A stretch of 64,000 bases of DNA from Prorocentrum cordatum (GCA_963575745.1 CAUYUJ010019081.1:100594-164593), one strand, 5' to 3'. Shown: positions 32,835 to 44,111, counted from the first letter of the stretch. Numbers and translations are program-made. The notes: generated from the letters alone by a model not told the origin.

Positions 32835-33535
32835 GTGGAACGTCGGCCCAGCAGAGGGGGGGCAGCCGGCCTCGGGGGCGGGCTCTGGCGGGGCCCCCGC
32901 GGTGAGGCCGCCGTGGACTACGAGCAGCTCGTGCGAGAGGCCGGCCCAGCCCTGGCGCGCGCGCGCGACCCGGCGGGCGCCTCGGAAGCTATACTCCGGA
33001 TTCCGCAATAAAGTGGTGGGGGTCACATTTGGGGGGGGGGGTCTGATTTGAGCTGTCTTGAGGGTTCGGGGGGGGGTCTGGGCAAAGGGCCGCTCTTTCG
33101 TGGATGGTCTGGGGGGTCTAAAACTTCTCGTCTGAGAGGGTTGTGACCCCCTCCCCTTTCTTACGAAATCTGGAGTACCCGGGAGGGAAAACAGCACACA
33201 GGCAGAAACAATATCGTCGATTCCCCAGAAAATGTGACAGCTGTGGGATACACGACTGGGCCGTGCGAGTTAGGCGGTTTCACGCGTGTGCACGCGCCGC
33301 TGCGCCCCGCCCCGAGCTCGAACGCTTCCTCGGCGTTAATGGCGTGGCCCGCGCGGGCTCGGGTGCTCTTGCGAGCGCGCTGCCGAGGTGCAGGTCGACC
33401 ATCTTCAGGAACAGGAAAGGGCATTGGAACTCGGTGGGGATGCGGGGACTGAAGCGGCGGAGGAGGTGGAGCGCGCTAGGACCATGCTACGTCGGAGCAA
33501 CTTGTTGGGGCGGCGGCTCAGGCGCCGCGCGCGCC
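32835..33535 (+). pseudogene. possible ORF1-like relic (weak)
   Basis: Two protein-like fragments: GEAAVDYEQLVREAGPALAR (about 32900-32960), and CERAAEVQVDHLQEQERALE followed by EAAEEVERARTMLRR (about 33370-33500). The second has the Glu/Ala/Leu spacing of a coiled coil and ends in an Arg-rich tail and a stop. Both could come from a LINE ORF1. They are not joined by one frame and no zinc finger is clear, so the identification is tentative. Confidence 0.25.
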
Positions 33536-33721
33536 CCTGAACGGCATCCGGGACCCAGCCGGCGCCGAGGAGGGCGGGGGGGCTCGCCGAACGCAGCGCT
33601 GGGGGGGGCAAGACGAGCATCCCTGAAATTGGGAACAGGTGGGGGATCCTGGGGTTGATGTCTTTGTATCTGTGGTTCCCGGGGCCCCATTCAGCTATTT
33701 CGATGAACGAAACATGACATA

Positions 33722-33848
33722 AACATAATTTCTCGGAGGTCCGCGCGGATCTCTTGGATTGGCGCTGGGTCTTCCTGGCTCGCCAGGGAGGGGTTTTCAC
33801 CCCCTATCCAAGAACTTCGCGCGGAGCTCCGGAGGTTAATGCTTGTAT
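33722..33848. mobile_element. foldback/MITE-like element, family 2, copy d
   Basis: Left AACATAATTTCTCGGAGGTC, CGCGCGGATCTCTTGGATTG; right TATCCAAGAACTTCGCGCGG, AGCTCCGGAGGTTAATGC. The arms pair over about 40 bp around a GGCTCGCCAGG core. Confidence 0.8.
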
Positions 33849-33956
33849 GCTTCTGCATGCACTTTTTCTTTCTCTATATACTCCCAGACCTCCGACGACA
33901 TGATTTTCTCAATCCCAGCGGTTGTTCCTCGATTTCGGCCCGGACGGGGCTAGGAC

Positions 33957-34085
33957 GAGGGTAAATCCGTTCCAGGGCGTTCCGGAACGCTCTCAGAGCG
34001 TTCCAGAACGCTCTGAGAAGGCCGCGGCGCCCGAGACATCCTCCAGATCCGCCGGACCTCAGAGTTCCTGGATTGATTTATCCTT
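33957..34085. repeat. dispersed repeat, family 5
   Basis: Contains CGTTCCGGAACGCTCTCAGA and CGTTCCAGAACGCTCTGAGA palindromes, then GGCCGCGGCGCCCGAGACAT and CTCCAGATCCGCCGGACCTC. Matches 41394-41495. Confidence 0.75.
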
Positions 34086-34212
34086 GCGCGATGTTCTCCT
34101 CGTCCTGGCTTCGTCTTGCGCGGTGGCCGTTTTCGATCCTCGCGGCCATCAAGCACGGATCCGGGGCGAGGAGCTACACCCGGGGAAACGGTCGGGACCG
34201 CCGGGGCCGCGC

Positions 34213-34371
34213 CTTTGGAAAATTCGCACACCACCGAATTTCAGAAACGTTGCACATCCATGCTGTTTTTGGACCCTGACCCCGCCGATTTTTGTAAGGG
34301 ATGCCACCGAATTTCAGAAATGTGGCAAATCCCTTGTGTTTTTGGACCCTGACCCCGCCGATCTGCGTGAG
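34213..34371. repeat. tandem duplication of about 75 bp
   Basis: Two units, each with CACCGAATTTCAGAAA and TTTTTGGACCCTGACCCCGC. Confidence 0.85.
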
Positions 34372-34462
34372 AGGTCAGGGATGTTCGCCATGGAGCAAGG
34401 TCGGGCCCCGAAGGAGCCTGTGGTCTCACGAGTTCCTCCATGGGGGCCCCCATGGGACCCTG

Positions 34463-34690
34463 GGACCGTAGCAGCAACGGCTCGGGATGAAGACGTGGTC
34501 TTGGGGGGGGGACTGAGCATCGCTCGGACGTGTGCATTTTTCCTTCGGCGAGGGCCATCGAGGAGCATCCTTGATCGTTTGGCGGAAAAGCCACGCACGA
34601 AACCGGAAAAAAACACATAGAATGGACGTCCGAGCGATGGCCCGTAGCAGCAACGGCTCGGGATGAAGAACTGGTCTTTTGGGGGGAAGG
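34463..34690. repeat. direct repeat pair (CCGTAGCAGCAACGGCTCGG)
   Basis: About 45 bp beginning CCGTAGCAGCAACGGCTCGG and continuing GATGAAGA...TGGTCTT occur at 34466 and 34642. A fainter relative lies near 42258. Confidence 0.7.
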
Positions 34691-34994
34691 CCCCAGGGGC
34701 CAGGATCCGCTTCCCTGAGGATTCGTCTGCTTCCTGCCAAACTCTGGGCTCTAGCGAGTCCTGCCACGCATGCTCTTTCCAGTTTAGAGAATGTGCTGTT
34801 GCGCCACAGGTCCAGCTTGCTGGTGGCAGTCATGTTGATGTTGGAAAGCATCAGATTTCCCATCCTCGGAGATGCCTGTCCCCGTGGCGGCTGGAAAGTA
34901 TGCACCTCTACGGAGGGGGCCTGCCAGGGTCTGAGCTCTCCAGCCGCCCAGAGGGGGAGCAGGCGTCCCCCGTGGAGGGGATGCTCATGTTCGC

Positions 34995-35196
34995 AGGCCT
35001 AGAGGTTGACACCAACACCAATATCGGCGGTGTGCCTCCGCCGAGGGAAGAAGATCCCGATCTCGGTGGTGGTGGTAATATTCTGGCTTCCAAGGTGACC
35101 GAAATATTGCCACCAACACCGAAATCTAGGATCATATTCCCCATGTGGATGCAACCCCCTGTGTTGGTGTTGGTGCCCATTTCTAGGCCTCCAACA
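34995..35196. mobile_element. foldback element with nested arms
   Basis: Outer arms AGGCCTAGAGGTTGACACCA ... and, read on the other strand from the right end, AGGCCTAGAAATGGGCACCA; both continue ACACCAA. Inner arms GGTGGTAATATTCTGG / CCGAAATATTGCCACC. About 200 bp, non-coding, single copy here. Confidence 0.7.
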
Positions 35197-35532
35197 TGTC
35201 ATACGAATCTTCACTCGCCAGCGAGTCGTCTGCGACCGAGTGCGAAGCCTGCCCCTGCGGGTCTGGTCGACGCTGGAGCATCGGACACCTCTGCTGGGCT
35301 TCGCTGCTCAAGTGGCTCTAGACGTCCATCGCGCTCTTAGCCCCAGCCGGCGCTTCGGAAGTCTTGCCTGCAGAGGGGCTCTCACACGTGGTCGAGCAAA
35401 TCAGAGGCCACCTGGAAGCCGTTCAGAGGCCCACTCGGAAGCCCCCTCGCACAGACATCCGACGTTGTGACTTTTTGACAGTGTGGCTCCCCAGAGGTGT
35501 GGACCCTCTCCCAGGGACCCGCTCTCCTTTTT

Positions 35533-35727
35533 TTGGCGGCGAGTGAGGGGGGGAAGTGAGAAGTAGAAGGCATTCTCAGAACGCGGCGGGGCTTCTCAGA
35601 AGGCCTCCAGCAGCTTTCCTGTGTCTTAGCGGAAGGATCAGAAAGCTTCTCATAAGGCCAGGGGATCTTCCGAGCCTTCTGAGAAGACCCGCCCCTTCTC
35701 ATTCCCCCCCCCTCGCTCGCCGCCGAA
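35533..35727. mobile_element. inverted-repeat element, family 3, copy c
   Basis: Left TTGGCGGCGAGTGAGGGGGG then GAAGTGAGAAG; right CCCGCCCCTTCTCATTCCCC then CTCGCTCGCCGCCGAA. Arms pair over about 30 bp. Confidence 0.85.
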
Positions 35728-35817
35728 TGTTGAGTTGTTTTCTGACGGCCTTCGGGGCCCGATTGGTGCCCACGTAGGCCGGAGGCTGCCAAGAGCCTCG
35801 CGTGGAATTTGGCTTAA

Positions 35818-35945
35818 GTCGGGTATGTCCCTCTACAAGGGGGAATATTCAAAAGTAGTAGTCAAGAAATAGTATTGGGAGGATTATCGGACCATTTTCG
35901 AATGTTTTTGGATCATCTTTCGAGTACTTTTCATTCTGAAGGCCT
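35818..35945. mobile_element. TIR element, family 1, copy C (right end lost)
   Basis: Left end GTCGGGTATGTCCCTCTACA and an AAATAGTATTGGGAGGATTA core; no right inverted end is visible before the sequence diverges. Confidence 0.6.
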
Positions 35946-35989
35946 GACGGCCAGTGCCGCGGACCCTGAAAGACATCGACGACGACCAG

Positions 35990-36222
35990 GAGAAGGAGGA
36001 GGAGGAGGCGGAGGAGGAGGAGGAGGAGCAGGGATAAGGAGGAGGAGGAGGAGGACGAAGAGGAGGAGGAAGAGGAGGAGGATGAGGAGGAGGAGCAGGA
36101 GGAGGAGGAGGAGGAGGAGGAGGAGGAGGAGGAGGAGAGAAGGAGGAGATAAGAAGGAGAAGGAGGAGGAGGAGGAGGAGGAGGAGGAGGAGGAGGAGGA
36201 GGAGGAGGAGGCTGGAGGAGGA
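35990..36222. repeat. (GGA)n array
   Basis: GGA array with AGAAGGAG interruptions. Confidence 0.95.
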
Positions 36223-36616
36223 GTATTTTTCGAGTACTCTTTTATCTTTCGCTCATTTGCCTGCTGGCAGGCATGCTGCTGGGCCTGCAAAGGGGCAGCC
36301 GGCTGGGGTCTCCTTCGAAGGGCTCGTTTTCGGGCCTGGCCTGTGGGGACTTGTGGCGCGAAGCGCTCGTCTCGGCCTCGTAGAGGAGTTTGCCGCTGCC
36401 CACCAAACCACTCCAACCCAACCCGGAGGCCTCAATTTGCCCTCCATCTCCAGTGCGGGGGGGGGGGGGGTCGGGGAACCTTGAAGAACAAAAACGTATG
36501 GAACCCGTACCCCCCCCCAACCCGGAGGCGGCGATCGCAGACATGGACCGAGGGGGCTGGCCTTCCCAGGAGGCGGCGATCGCAGGCAGGGGTCGAGGGG
36601 GCGTGGGTCAGCGTTA

Positions 36617-36763
36617 GGTGGGCGCGTCCCTCTGCAGGAGGAATCGATTCAAGAATAGCACACAAAAAACATAGTCTGGGGCCGATTTTTTCGACGATTC
36701 TTGAGCATTTTTGGAGCATTTTTTTTTCGCCCCAAATCCGGCTGTAGGGGGACATGCCGGACC
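36617..36763. mobile_element. TIR element, family 1, copy D
   Basis: Left GGTGGGCGCGTCCCTCTGCA; right CGGCTGTAGGGGGACATGCC then GGACC. Core CATAGTCTGGGGCCGATTTT. The flanking direct repeat is weak (AGCG). Confidence 0.8.
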
Positions 36764-36986
36764 TAGGATTAGCGACGGTTCCCGTTGCCATAAAGAATCG
36801 CGGATTTCCGCCGCCGAGTGAGGCGGCGCCGGCCGCATTTTTGGGGAGGGGCACCTCCCCCGATCCATGGATTTGGCGACCGCGCGCCAAATCCATGGAT
36901 CGCTAATCCATGTTTGCGCGCCCCCGACTCTCAGGCGGCGGTGGGGGCTGCTCAGAAGCCCTCGGGCCCGCTGGCAAGCCTTTTAA

Positions 36987-37110
36987 GTCGGGCGCGTCCC
37001 TCTACAGGAGAAATATCCAGAAATAGTAGAGAAATACTCAGGGGACGACTTCTGATTATTTGGTAGATCATTTTTGCAGATTTCAAGGGCATTTTTCATT
37101 GTTCTTCTAA
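36987..37110. mobile_element. TIR element, family 1, copy E (right end lost)
   Basis: Left GTCGGGCGCGTCCCTCTACA then GGAGAAATATCCAG and CAGGGGACGAC; it fades into a fragment of family 3 at 37121 without a right inverted end. Confidence 0.65.
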
Positions 37111-37120
37111 AATTAGAAAC

Positions 37121-37187
37121 TGTCTCAGCAGTCTGGAGGCCTTCCGAGCCTTCTGAGAAGGCCCGCCCCTTCTGCCTTCCCTGATCC
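37121..37187. mobile_element. inverted-repeat element, family 3, fragment
   Basis: Only the right part is present: GGCCTTCCGAGCCTTCTGAG then AAGGCCCGCCCCTTCTGCC. Confidence 0.6.
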
Positions 37188-37189
37188 TA

Positions 37190-39180
37190 CAGGGGACCGC
37201 TGTGGCATCTGAGGACTTCCTCATCCTCCGCTTCCTCTTCCTCCAAGGGGGACCTTTTGGGGCCTGGGGATCTCTTCGGGTGTGTTGCACCCCCCCCAGC
37301 TCAAGGGGCCTCCAGACAGCGTACTTTACCACCAGCAAGAACACACAGCAACATATAGCACCGTGGAAACCTACTTTTGCCACTGCTGATATCATCCCTA
37401 CCCCACCTCTTGCAAGAGCCTGTAGGCCACGCGGGCGGTGGGCTACGACAGCGATGAGAAGGGCATGGATTCGCGCACCATGAACGTCATAGTTGCCTTA
37501 GAGGAGCGTCGGTGTCAGCTCTTTCATGCCAGACAAGGCGGGGGTAGCAAGGAGGTACTCGAGAGAAATAGTAGACAACGAGGACCAGCAATCGGCAGCG
37601 ATCTGGAATAGACAGCGGGGAGGAGGATAACTAGGAAGATGATGATGAGGTGGAGGATAGCTATGACATGAAAGGTCGGTAGTCGTCACTGTCATTGGTA
37701 TTATGAGCTGGTCGCTGACTTCAGCTCCAGGTCGATGGCTCCAGGGCCAAACGAAACACTAACTCGGCCTCGTCCTCAGTGTAGGCCTCGTATAACGCTT
37801 TGCCCATTAGTACATGCACTATAGCGCACATGCCTTGATGTAGTCACGGGGTGGTTGGCTAAGGAAGAGAAGGGTACTGTCAGAGCTGAGAGAAGAATGT
37901 GGGTTTGCCCGTATGTCCCCGTCTGTAAATCTTTCAGAGTTGCGCAGTAACGGGTTATCTCGCGAATAAGGTGGCGCCAACACTTGTTAATCCAGGTGGC
38001 ATGACTCGGTATCTGCGTGCCGCTCAACAGTTTAGCCGACCTGCTTGGAGTTAGTCATGCACGTACACAAGGAGCGTCTCCCAGATGCATCCCTGCGGGC
38101 GGTAGCCGCATTTCCTGAATTAGGATGGCTGAACATCTTCAGAATGGATTGGTGCACTCTGCTCAGGGTCAACGGTTTCGACTGACAGCTCCGCTTCGGA
38201 TGTGGATCTCGTTTGTCTTGCTTTGTGACAACGACATACCTCTTGTTCTCGATTGCCGACGAGTTGCAGGAAGCCGAATACGTTGTTCGGATTTGAATTA
38301 CATGGAAATGGGATTATCCATTCTTTCATTGCGCACGAGCAGCTGTTTTTCCAACGCGAGCCTTCCTTCAATGGATGCACAGAGGCATTTGCCTGCACCA
38401 GTTGTTTCGGATCTCGGGCATGAGGAACATTTGTCGCTTCGGAAAGGGCATTTGTCTTTATTGTAGGATGAGGATGCTTTTCGACTGGTTGTCCTTACAA
38501 AGACATTCTTGACATGTCCTTGGTGCAAGAACGACGCTAGGGTATCGCCGACAGGGCAGAACATTCAATAAAATCAGCTAGCCAGGCTTTCAACGTTCCT
38601 GAAACACCACGGTCTTCAGTGCCTCTCACAAGTAATTGCCACTGTGATCGAGCAGATGCCGCAGAACTGCTGTGAACATCTGGAGGTCAGCATGCCGCTC
38701 AGGCATTTGCCTCTACTGATGTGTCATTCGGATGCTACTGGCTCAAGCTTGCTTTCGAGGTGGCATTGTTCATCCGGTGTTCTGCAATAGCGCCAGTGTC
38801 ACGATGGCTCACGTGTGTCGTCGCCGCCCTTCCTCTTATGCGCGACTCCGCCCGCATTATTTTTTTTGGTTTCTGTTCATGGCTCAAGTTGCGTGAGCGA
38901 TGAGATATGAGTGGTGGCGATGACCAGATTTGACCGGGTGTTGTGATGGCATTCGAAGCCCATGAGGCTGGCCGACGCTTGCGACATACTGAGCGAAGGT
39001 CCTGAGAGCACACGCGCATGCTTCACGCTACTGCAGGCTCCAGCACCGGCCTTTCTGGTGACACCGCGACGCTATTACCGTACCTCCCCTGACATCCGAC
39101 GTCGTGATTTCCTGAGCAGGGAATGCTTCAATGCGGTCTAGATTGCATTGTAGCAGCCTGTATCTGAGGAAGAGAAGGCG
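37190..39180. other. 2 kb without identifiable gene
   Basis: Unique, mixed-composition DNA. Frames up to 113 codons (38125-38466 plus) show no domain, and stops are frequent in all frames. Confidence 0.4.
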
Positions 39181-39212
39181 AAACATTTGTTGCCAGAGTG
39201 CCGTGCCGTGTG

Positions 39213-39515
39213 GAGGAGGAGGGGGGAGGGGGAGGTGGAGGGGGAGGGGGAGGAGGAGGAGGGAGGAGGAGGAGGAGGAGGAGGAGGAGGAGGAGGAGGA
39301 GGAGGAGGAGGAGGAGGGGAGGAGGAGGGGGTGGAGGAGGAGGAGGAGCAGGAGGGGGAGGAGGAGGAGGAGGAGAGGGGGAGGGGGAGGAGGAAGAGGA
39401 AGAGGACAAGGAGGAGAACAAGGAGGAGGCGGAGGAGGAAGACACAGGAGGAGGAGGAGGAGGAGGAGGAGGAGGAGGAGGAGGAGGAGGAGGAGGAGGA
39501 AGAAGACAAGGAGCG
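39213..39515. repeat. (GGA)n array
   Basis: GGA array with GGGGGA and GACA interruptions. Confidence 0.95.
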
Positions 39516-39589
39516 TTTTAGAGTGCGAGTCGTTTGCCTCGCAGTCTCGTGTCGTGCCTTCGTGCTGCCGTCCTGCGTGCCCAGTCTCC

Positions 39590-40312
39590 AGGGTGCGCAG
39601 AACGTGCCGTGCCGTGCCGTGGCGTGGCCGCATGCCATGCCGCGCCGTGTGGTGCCGTGCCGTGCCGTGCCGTGCCCCGCGCGCCGTGTCGTGCCGCGTC
39701 TAGCAGCCACGCGCAGAGGGGGTGGGGTGAGGGGTGAGGGGCTTCCCAGGAGCACCCCTGCTTCCCAGAGGGCGCGGGCCTCATCTGTAGATGTAAGGCT
39801 GGCGCCTTCCAAGAAGCAGCCTCCTCTAAGAAGCCCTCCCCCCTCCCTCCAAGTCTAGGTCTCGGACTGCGAGGCCGTGCGGCGTTGGCCGTGCAGTCTC
39901 GTGCCGGGCCCGCGTGCCGTGCCCGTGTGCCGTGCCGTGCCGTGCCCTGCCCTGCTCAGGTGCCGTGCCTGGGCTCCAAGGCAGCAGCTGTTAATTCTAT
40001 GCGCCGCGAAGAGTGTACCGTCAGAGCGCTGTGTCCGTGCCGTGCTGTGCTCGTGTTCTGGAGTGCGAGAAACGTGACGCCGCGTGCCGTGCCCGCGCGC
40101 TGTGCCACCCCCGTGCCGTGCCGCGTGCTCCAGAGTGCGGGTCATGTGCCGTGCCGTGCCGTGCCCGCGTGCCGTGCCGTGCCTAGGAGAGCCTCGAATG
40201 CGACAGGTGTGCCGTGTTGGCCGTGCCGTGCCTTGCCGTGCTTGTGCTCTGGAGTGCGAACTGTGCGGTGCCGTGCCGTGCCGTGCCGTGCATGTTTTTG
40301 ATCATGCAGCGT
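39590..40312. repeat. dispersed (GTGCC)n pentanucleotide tracts
   Basis: Many short runs of CCGTGCCGTG on the plus strand (39600-39685, 39920-39970, 40030-40180, 40230-40295) separated by unique sequence. Frames here look Cys/Arg/Ala-rich only because of the repeat. Confidence 0.85.
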
Positions 40313-40611
40313 TGATGTTTAGGGTCCCCAGCGTGGCTGACTTGCAGCCATCAGCATCTCATCCCGTGCCGTTTTCTGACGGCCCCAGGGCCCGGCCAGG
40401 GCCCCCGGAGGTCGGGCATTATCAACATGTCCCGCCGTGTTCCTTGCACGGCGCGAGGATGTCATGGTCCGAGCTCGGTGCGCATGACACTCGTGGCACG
40501 CGGTTCCCCTATGAGGAAAATTCTGGAGGCCTCGCACGGCGCGCAATAGTTGTATTATCTATTCCACCCGTCCGCCCCCTCATCTACGGGGCGACGTTCG
40601 CGCCGCGATGT

Positions 40612-40680
40612 CACGACGTAAGTCCGACGTAATTTCGACGTGAACCCGACGCAAACCCGACGTGGATCCGACGTGACTTG
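40612..40680. repeat. 11-bp (CGACGTNNNNC) tandem repeat
   Basis: Units CGACGTAAGTC, CGACGTAATTT, CGACGTGAACC, CGACGCAAACC, CGACGTGGATC, CGACGTGACTT. Confidence 0.85.
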
Positions 40681-40714
40681 GGTCTCAAGTTGCCGCGCGA
40701 GGCCTCAGGTTTTC

Positions 40715-41263
40715 AGGGGGAGGAGGAAGGAGGAGGAGGAGGAGGAGGAGGAGGAGGAGGAGGAGGAGGAGGAGGAGGGAGGAGGAGGAGGAGGAGGAGG
40801 AGGAGGGAGGAGGAGGATAGGAGGAGGAGGAGGAGGAGGAGGAGGAGTGAGGAGGAGGAGAGCGCGGATGGTTGTGGTGGTGGTGGTGGTGGTGAGGAGG
40901 AGGGAGGAGGAGGAGGAGGAGGGAGGAGGAGGATGAGGAGGAAGAGGAGGAGAGGAGGAGGAGGAGGAGGAGGAGGAGAAGGAGGAGGCAGGGAGGAGGA
41001 GGAGGAGGGGAGGAGGAGGAGCAGGAGGAGAGAGGAGGAGGGAGGGGAGGAGAAGGAGGAGGAGGAAAAGGAGGAGGAGGAGGAGGAGGAGGAGGAGGAG
41101 GAGCGGAGGAGAGGGGGAGGGAGGAGGGAGGGAGGGAGGGGAGAGGGAGAGAGGAGTTGGAGGAGCAGGAGGAGGAGGAGGAGGAGGAGGAGGAGGAAGA
41201 GGGAGAGAGGAGGAGGAGGAGGAGGAGGAGGAGGAGGAGGAGGAGGAGGAGGATGATGAGAAG
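40715..41263. repeat. (GGA)n array, 550 bp
   Basis: GGA array with a short GTG run (40874-40896) and GAGAGG interruptions. Confidence 0.95.
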
Positions 41264-41343
41264 GAGGCAAGAGCCACCCAGACCCACATAATCTGCGTCT
41301 CTTCCCATAGTACAGGCCGATGCAAATGGTTCGTTTTGGACGG

Positions 41344-41500
41344 GAAATCCGTTCAACAGTGTTCCGGAACGCCCTCAGAGCGATCGGACGGGGCTAGGAC
41401 GAGGGTAAATCCGTTCCAGAGCGTTCTGGAACGCTCTGAGACGGCCGCGGCGCCCGAGACGTCATCCAGATCCGCGGGATCCCAGAGCTGCTCGATTTAT
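41344..41500. repeat. dispersed repeat, family 5 (internally duplicated)
   Basis: AAATCCGTTCAACAGTGTTC is followed by a second start AAATCCGTTCCAGAGCGTTC (41409), then GGCCGCGGCGCCCGAGACGT and ATCCAGATCCGCGGGATCCC. Confidence 0.75.
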
Positions 41501-41811
41501 GTTGCCCTGCTTTCAACCTCCTCCTGTCTTCGTCTTATCAATGGGCTCCATACCCTGACCCACGTGTGTGAGTCTGACAACGCCCATGGCGCTCAAAGAC
41601 TCGGTGGGTAGACGACATCGAGCCACATGTGCTGGTAACCGCAGGCTGCGACAAGTGGATGCAGGCTGCAAAGTCAGAGGCGCGTGACCATCCGAAAGAC
41701 GGCTGCATCAAGAAGTGAGCGGGCCTCGCCCCTCCCGGCAGCTCCCTTGTGGAGCCTTGCTCCAGATTCCGTTGCTAGTTTCCGGTTGAGTATTTCGAAG
41801 AAGCGAAGCGG

Positions 41812-41940
41812 CATGAACATAACGTTCGGAGGTCCGCGCGGATTTCCTGCGCTGGGCCCCCGTCCTTGGCGCGCGGAGCGCGCCAGGGGCGGCGCCGGAG
41901 TCACCGCCAGGGAACCCAAGCGCCAGGGGGCCCAGCTCCT
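41812..41940. mobile_element. foldback/MITE-like element, family 2, copy e (partial)
   Basis: Left arm GAACATAACGTTCGGAGGTC, CGCGCGGATTTCC and CGCTGGGCCC; only part of the right arm (AAGCGCCAGGGGGCCCAG) remains. Confidence 0.6.
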
Positions 41941-41977
41941 CCTGGACCTCTCCCTCGTCCTCTTTCTCTGCTCCTGG

Positions 41978-42020
41978 TTCTCCTCCTCCTCCTCCTCCTC
42001 CTCCTCCTCCTCCTCCTCTC
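41978..42020. repeat. (TCC)n array
   Basis: TCC triplet array. Confidence 0.9.
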
Positions 42021-42361
42021 CTCATGGCCCTCCCAGTCCTGTGCGCTCACTTCGCACAGTCCCGTCCCGCTCGTCTCCTTCCCGCAGGCGCGCGTGCTGT
42101 TAGGTATCGTCCTGTGGGGGTGCTCATCGTGAGGGTGGCCCGCCCGCCCACCATTGTTCGGCACCGTCCAACTCCAGACATGCTCGTGTCGCAGCAAAAC
42201 ACACGATCTGTTTATCTTTGCTGTTTTGGACCTTGGGGGACCCTCGCGAGGCCCCGGGACCGTCAAAAACGACTCGAGATGAAAACTTGGCCCTGGGGCG
42301 GGACTTCCAGGGACCCCGTGTCGAAAACATTTGGGCATCGCGTGTCTGTGGCTCATGATTC

Positions 42362-42436
42362 CGGTGGGGGGTCCTGCGGATTCCTGTGGGGATTCCTGTG
42401 GATTCCTGTGGGGAGTCCTGCGGATTATGGATTCCC
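42362..42436. repeat. GGATTCCTGTGG tandem repeat
   Basis: Five or six irregular units of GGATTCCTGTGG / GGAGTCCTGC. Confidence 0.8.
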
Positions 42437-42985
42437 CCTCGGGAAGGGGGGCGGCGTGGCGCGTCGCGAAAAGCTGCGGCGGAAGGTTTCTTGGCAGCTC
42501 CCGGTCTCCCGGGGGGTCGCCTGCGCGGGGCCCCGGGGCCGTCGAGGTCGATGCTCGGGACGAGCGGCCCGCCCTCCTGGGGAGGGGCGCCCCCGACCTC
42601 TGGGGGGCCGCGCGGGGGCCAAGAGTGCCGACGTCGGATGTCTGGAGTCGATGCCGGGCATAGTCAGGACCCGAGGTAAGTGAGGGGGCCCGGTTAGTAG
42701 TAGTAGGGCCCGGGAGGGCCCCCAGGTTGGCCGGCGTCACCAAACCAGGTCTGCCGCAGCTGGCGTTTTCAATGGGTCCAGGTCCCATGGAATCCAGTTC
42801 TGCCGGCGCTCGACGATGGTCGCTGAACGCCTGCGGTAAGCCTCGTTGTCGTCGGAACCACCCCGATCCCCAAACGGCGTCTCGCCCCGAATCCCACGGA
42901 GAGAATCGAGCAGCCCCCCCTGCGCAGCTGCTCCCGCTGGGCGGCCCGAGCCTTCCGCGGGCGGGCTGGAGGAGAGCCCGCCGAG

Positions 42986-43070
42986 GCGCGGAGCCCTCGC
43001 GTCGGCTGGCGGGATCCTCGCGTCGGCTCGAGCCCTCGCGTCGGCTCGAGCCCTCGCGTCGAGCCCGCCG
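42986..43070. repeat. 18-bp tandem repeat (CCCTCGCGTCGGCTCGAG)
   Basis: Four units of GAGCCCTCGCGTCGGCTC, the first two diverged. Confidence 0.85.
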
Positions 43071-43508
43071 TGAGTCTCGGCTCGCCTGGAGCCGAAACGC
43101 GGCCGCCGAGCTCGATGGGCTGCTCTCCCGGCGAGCCCCCTCTGGGCGGGGGTGGGCTCTGCGACGCCCGGCGGAGGGGAGGCCCCGAATTTGCTGCGGG
43201 CAGGCGCAGGAGCAGGAGGCGGGGCAGGCGCGACGGAAGAGCCACAGGTGCGCCAGCGGAAGACACCTGGGACGCGGCGGGCACGGAAGACGGCAGGGAA
43301 GGGCTCAGGATAGTGTCAGGAGCTGGTTTCCCTCTTGCCCCCAGACTCAGGTGGGGGGATCATCGGCCAGCGGGGCCAAGGCGTCCCTGGTGGGGGTGGG
43401 GATGGTCTTGCTTGTGCAGAACTTGCTCTCCTGCCCTTTCGGCCCTCCACGAGTTCGTTGTCGACCTCCTCCTCGTCATCCATCGCTGCTGCCCCCTTGT
43501 ACGGTTCA

Positions 43509-43662
43509 GTCGGTCGTGTCCCTCTACAGGAGGAGTATTCAAACATAGGAATAAAAAGTCGGGGGACGATGTTTGGACCACTTTAGGCCGTTTTAGTGTT
43601 TTTTATTGTTGGGGCATTTTTCACCTTTCGTCCCAAATTCTCCTGCAGGGCGACATGCCCGA
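43509..43662. mobile_element. TIR element, family 1, copy F
   Basis: Left GTCGGTCGTGTCCCTCTACA; right CTCCTGCAGGGCGACATGCC then CGAT. Its flanks repeat over about 35 bp (CTCGTCATCCATCGCTGC before, CTCGTCGTCCATCGCTGC after, both continuing to a TACGG word), longer than the 8-10 bp at other copies. Confidence 0.8.
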
Positions 43663-43869
43663 TTTAGGCCTCGTCGTCCATCGCTGCTTCCCCCCCTGGT
43701 ACGGCCAGGAGCAGAGTCCGGACCTCGCTCAGGGCGTGGGCTTGGCGAAGGCAGCCTCTCGCTGCCCTCCCCTCCCTTCCCGTGCTCTCCTTTTTGGTGC
43801 CCCCCGCTCGATATTTCTCCGAGGCGGGCGGCGGTGACGATGGCGACGGCTATGGGAAGCGTGAGGCGG

Positions 43870-44040
43870 AGGGAGGGGGAGGAGAAGGAGGACAAGGATG
43901 AGGATGAGGAGGATGAGGAGGACGAGGAGGATGAGGAGGAGGATGATGACGAGGAGGTGGAGGAGGAGGGAGATGACGCGCAAATATGGGTCCTGGCCTC
44001 GTCAAACGTGGGTCTGGGGGACGACGACGACGACGACAAC

Positions 44041-44104
<64 letters not shown>

Positions 44105-44111
44105 CTGATGC

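Noticed and set aside
34466-34487. CCGTAGCAGCAACGGCTCGG as a spliced-leader relic
   Set aside because: Only the first eight bases and GGCTC match; the central ATTTT is absent and the string is part of a local direct repeat.
35805-35820. ATTTGGCTTAAG as a spliced-leader end
   Set aside because: One deletion and one mismatch, no CCGTAGC upstream, and the AAG belongs to the boundary of family 1 copy C.
38733-38750. CTACTGGCTCAAG as a spliced-leader relic
   Set aside because: Only nine terminal bases match, expected by chance in 64 kb at relaxed stringency.
40030-40310. Cys/Arg-rich frames as small cysteine-rich proteins
   Set aside because: They are translations of GTGCC pentamer runs.
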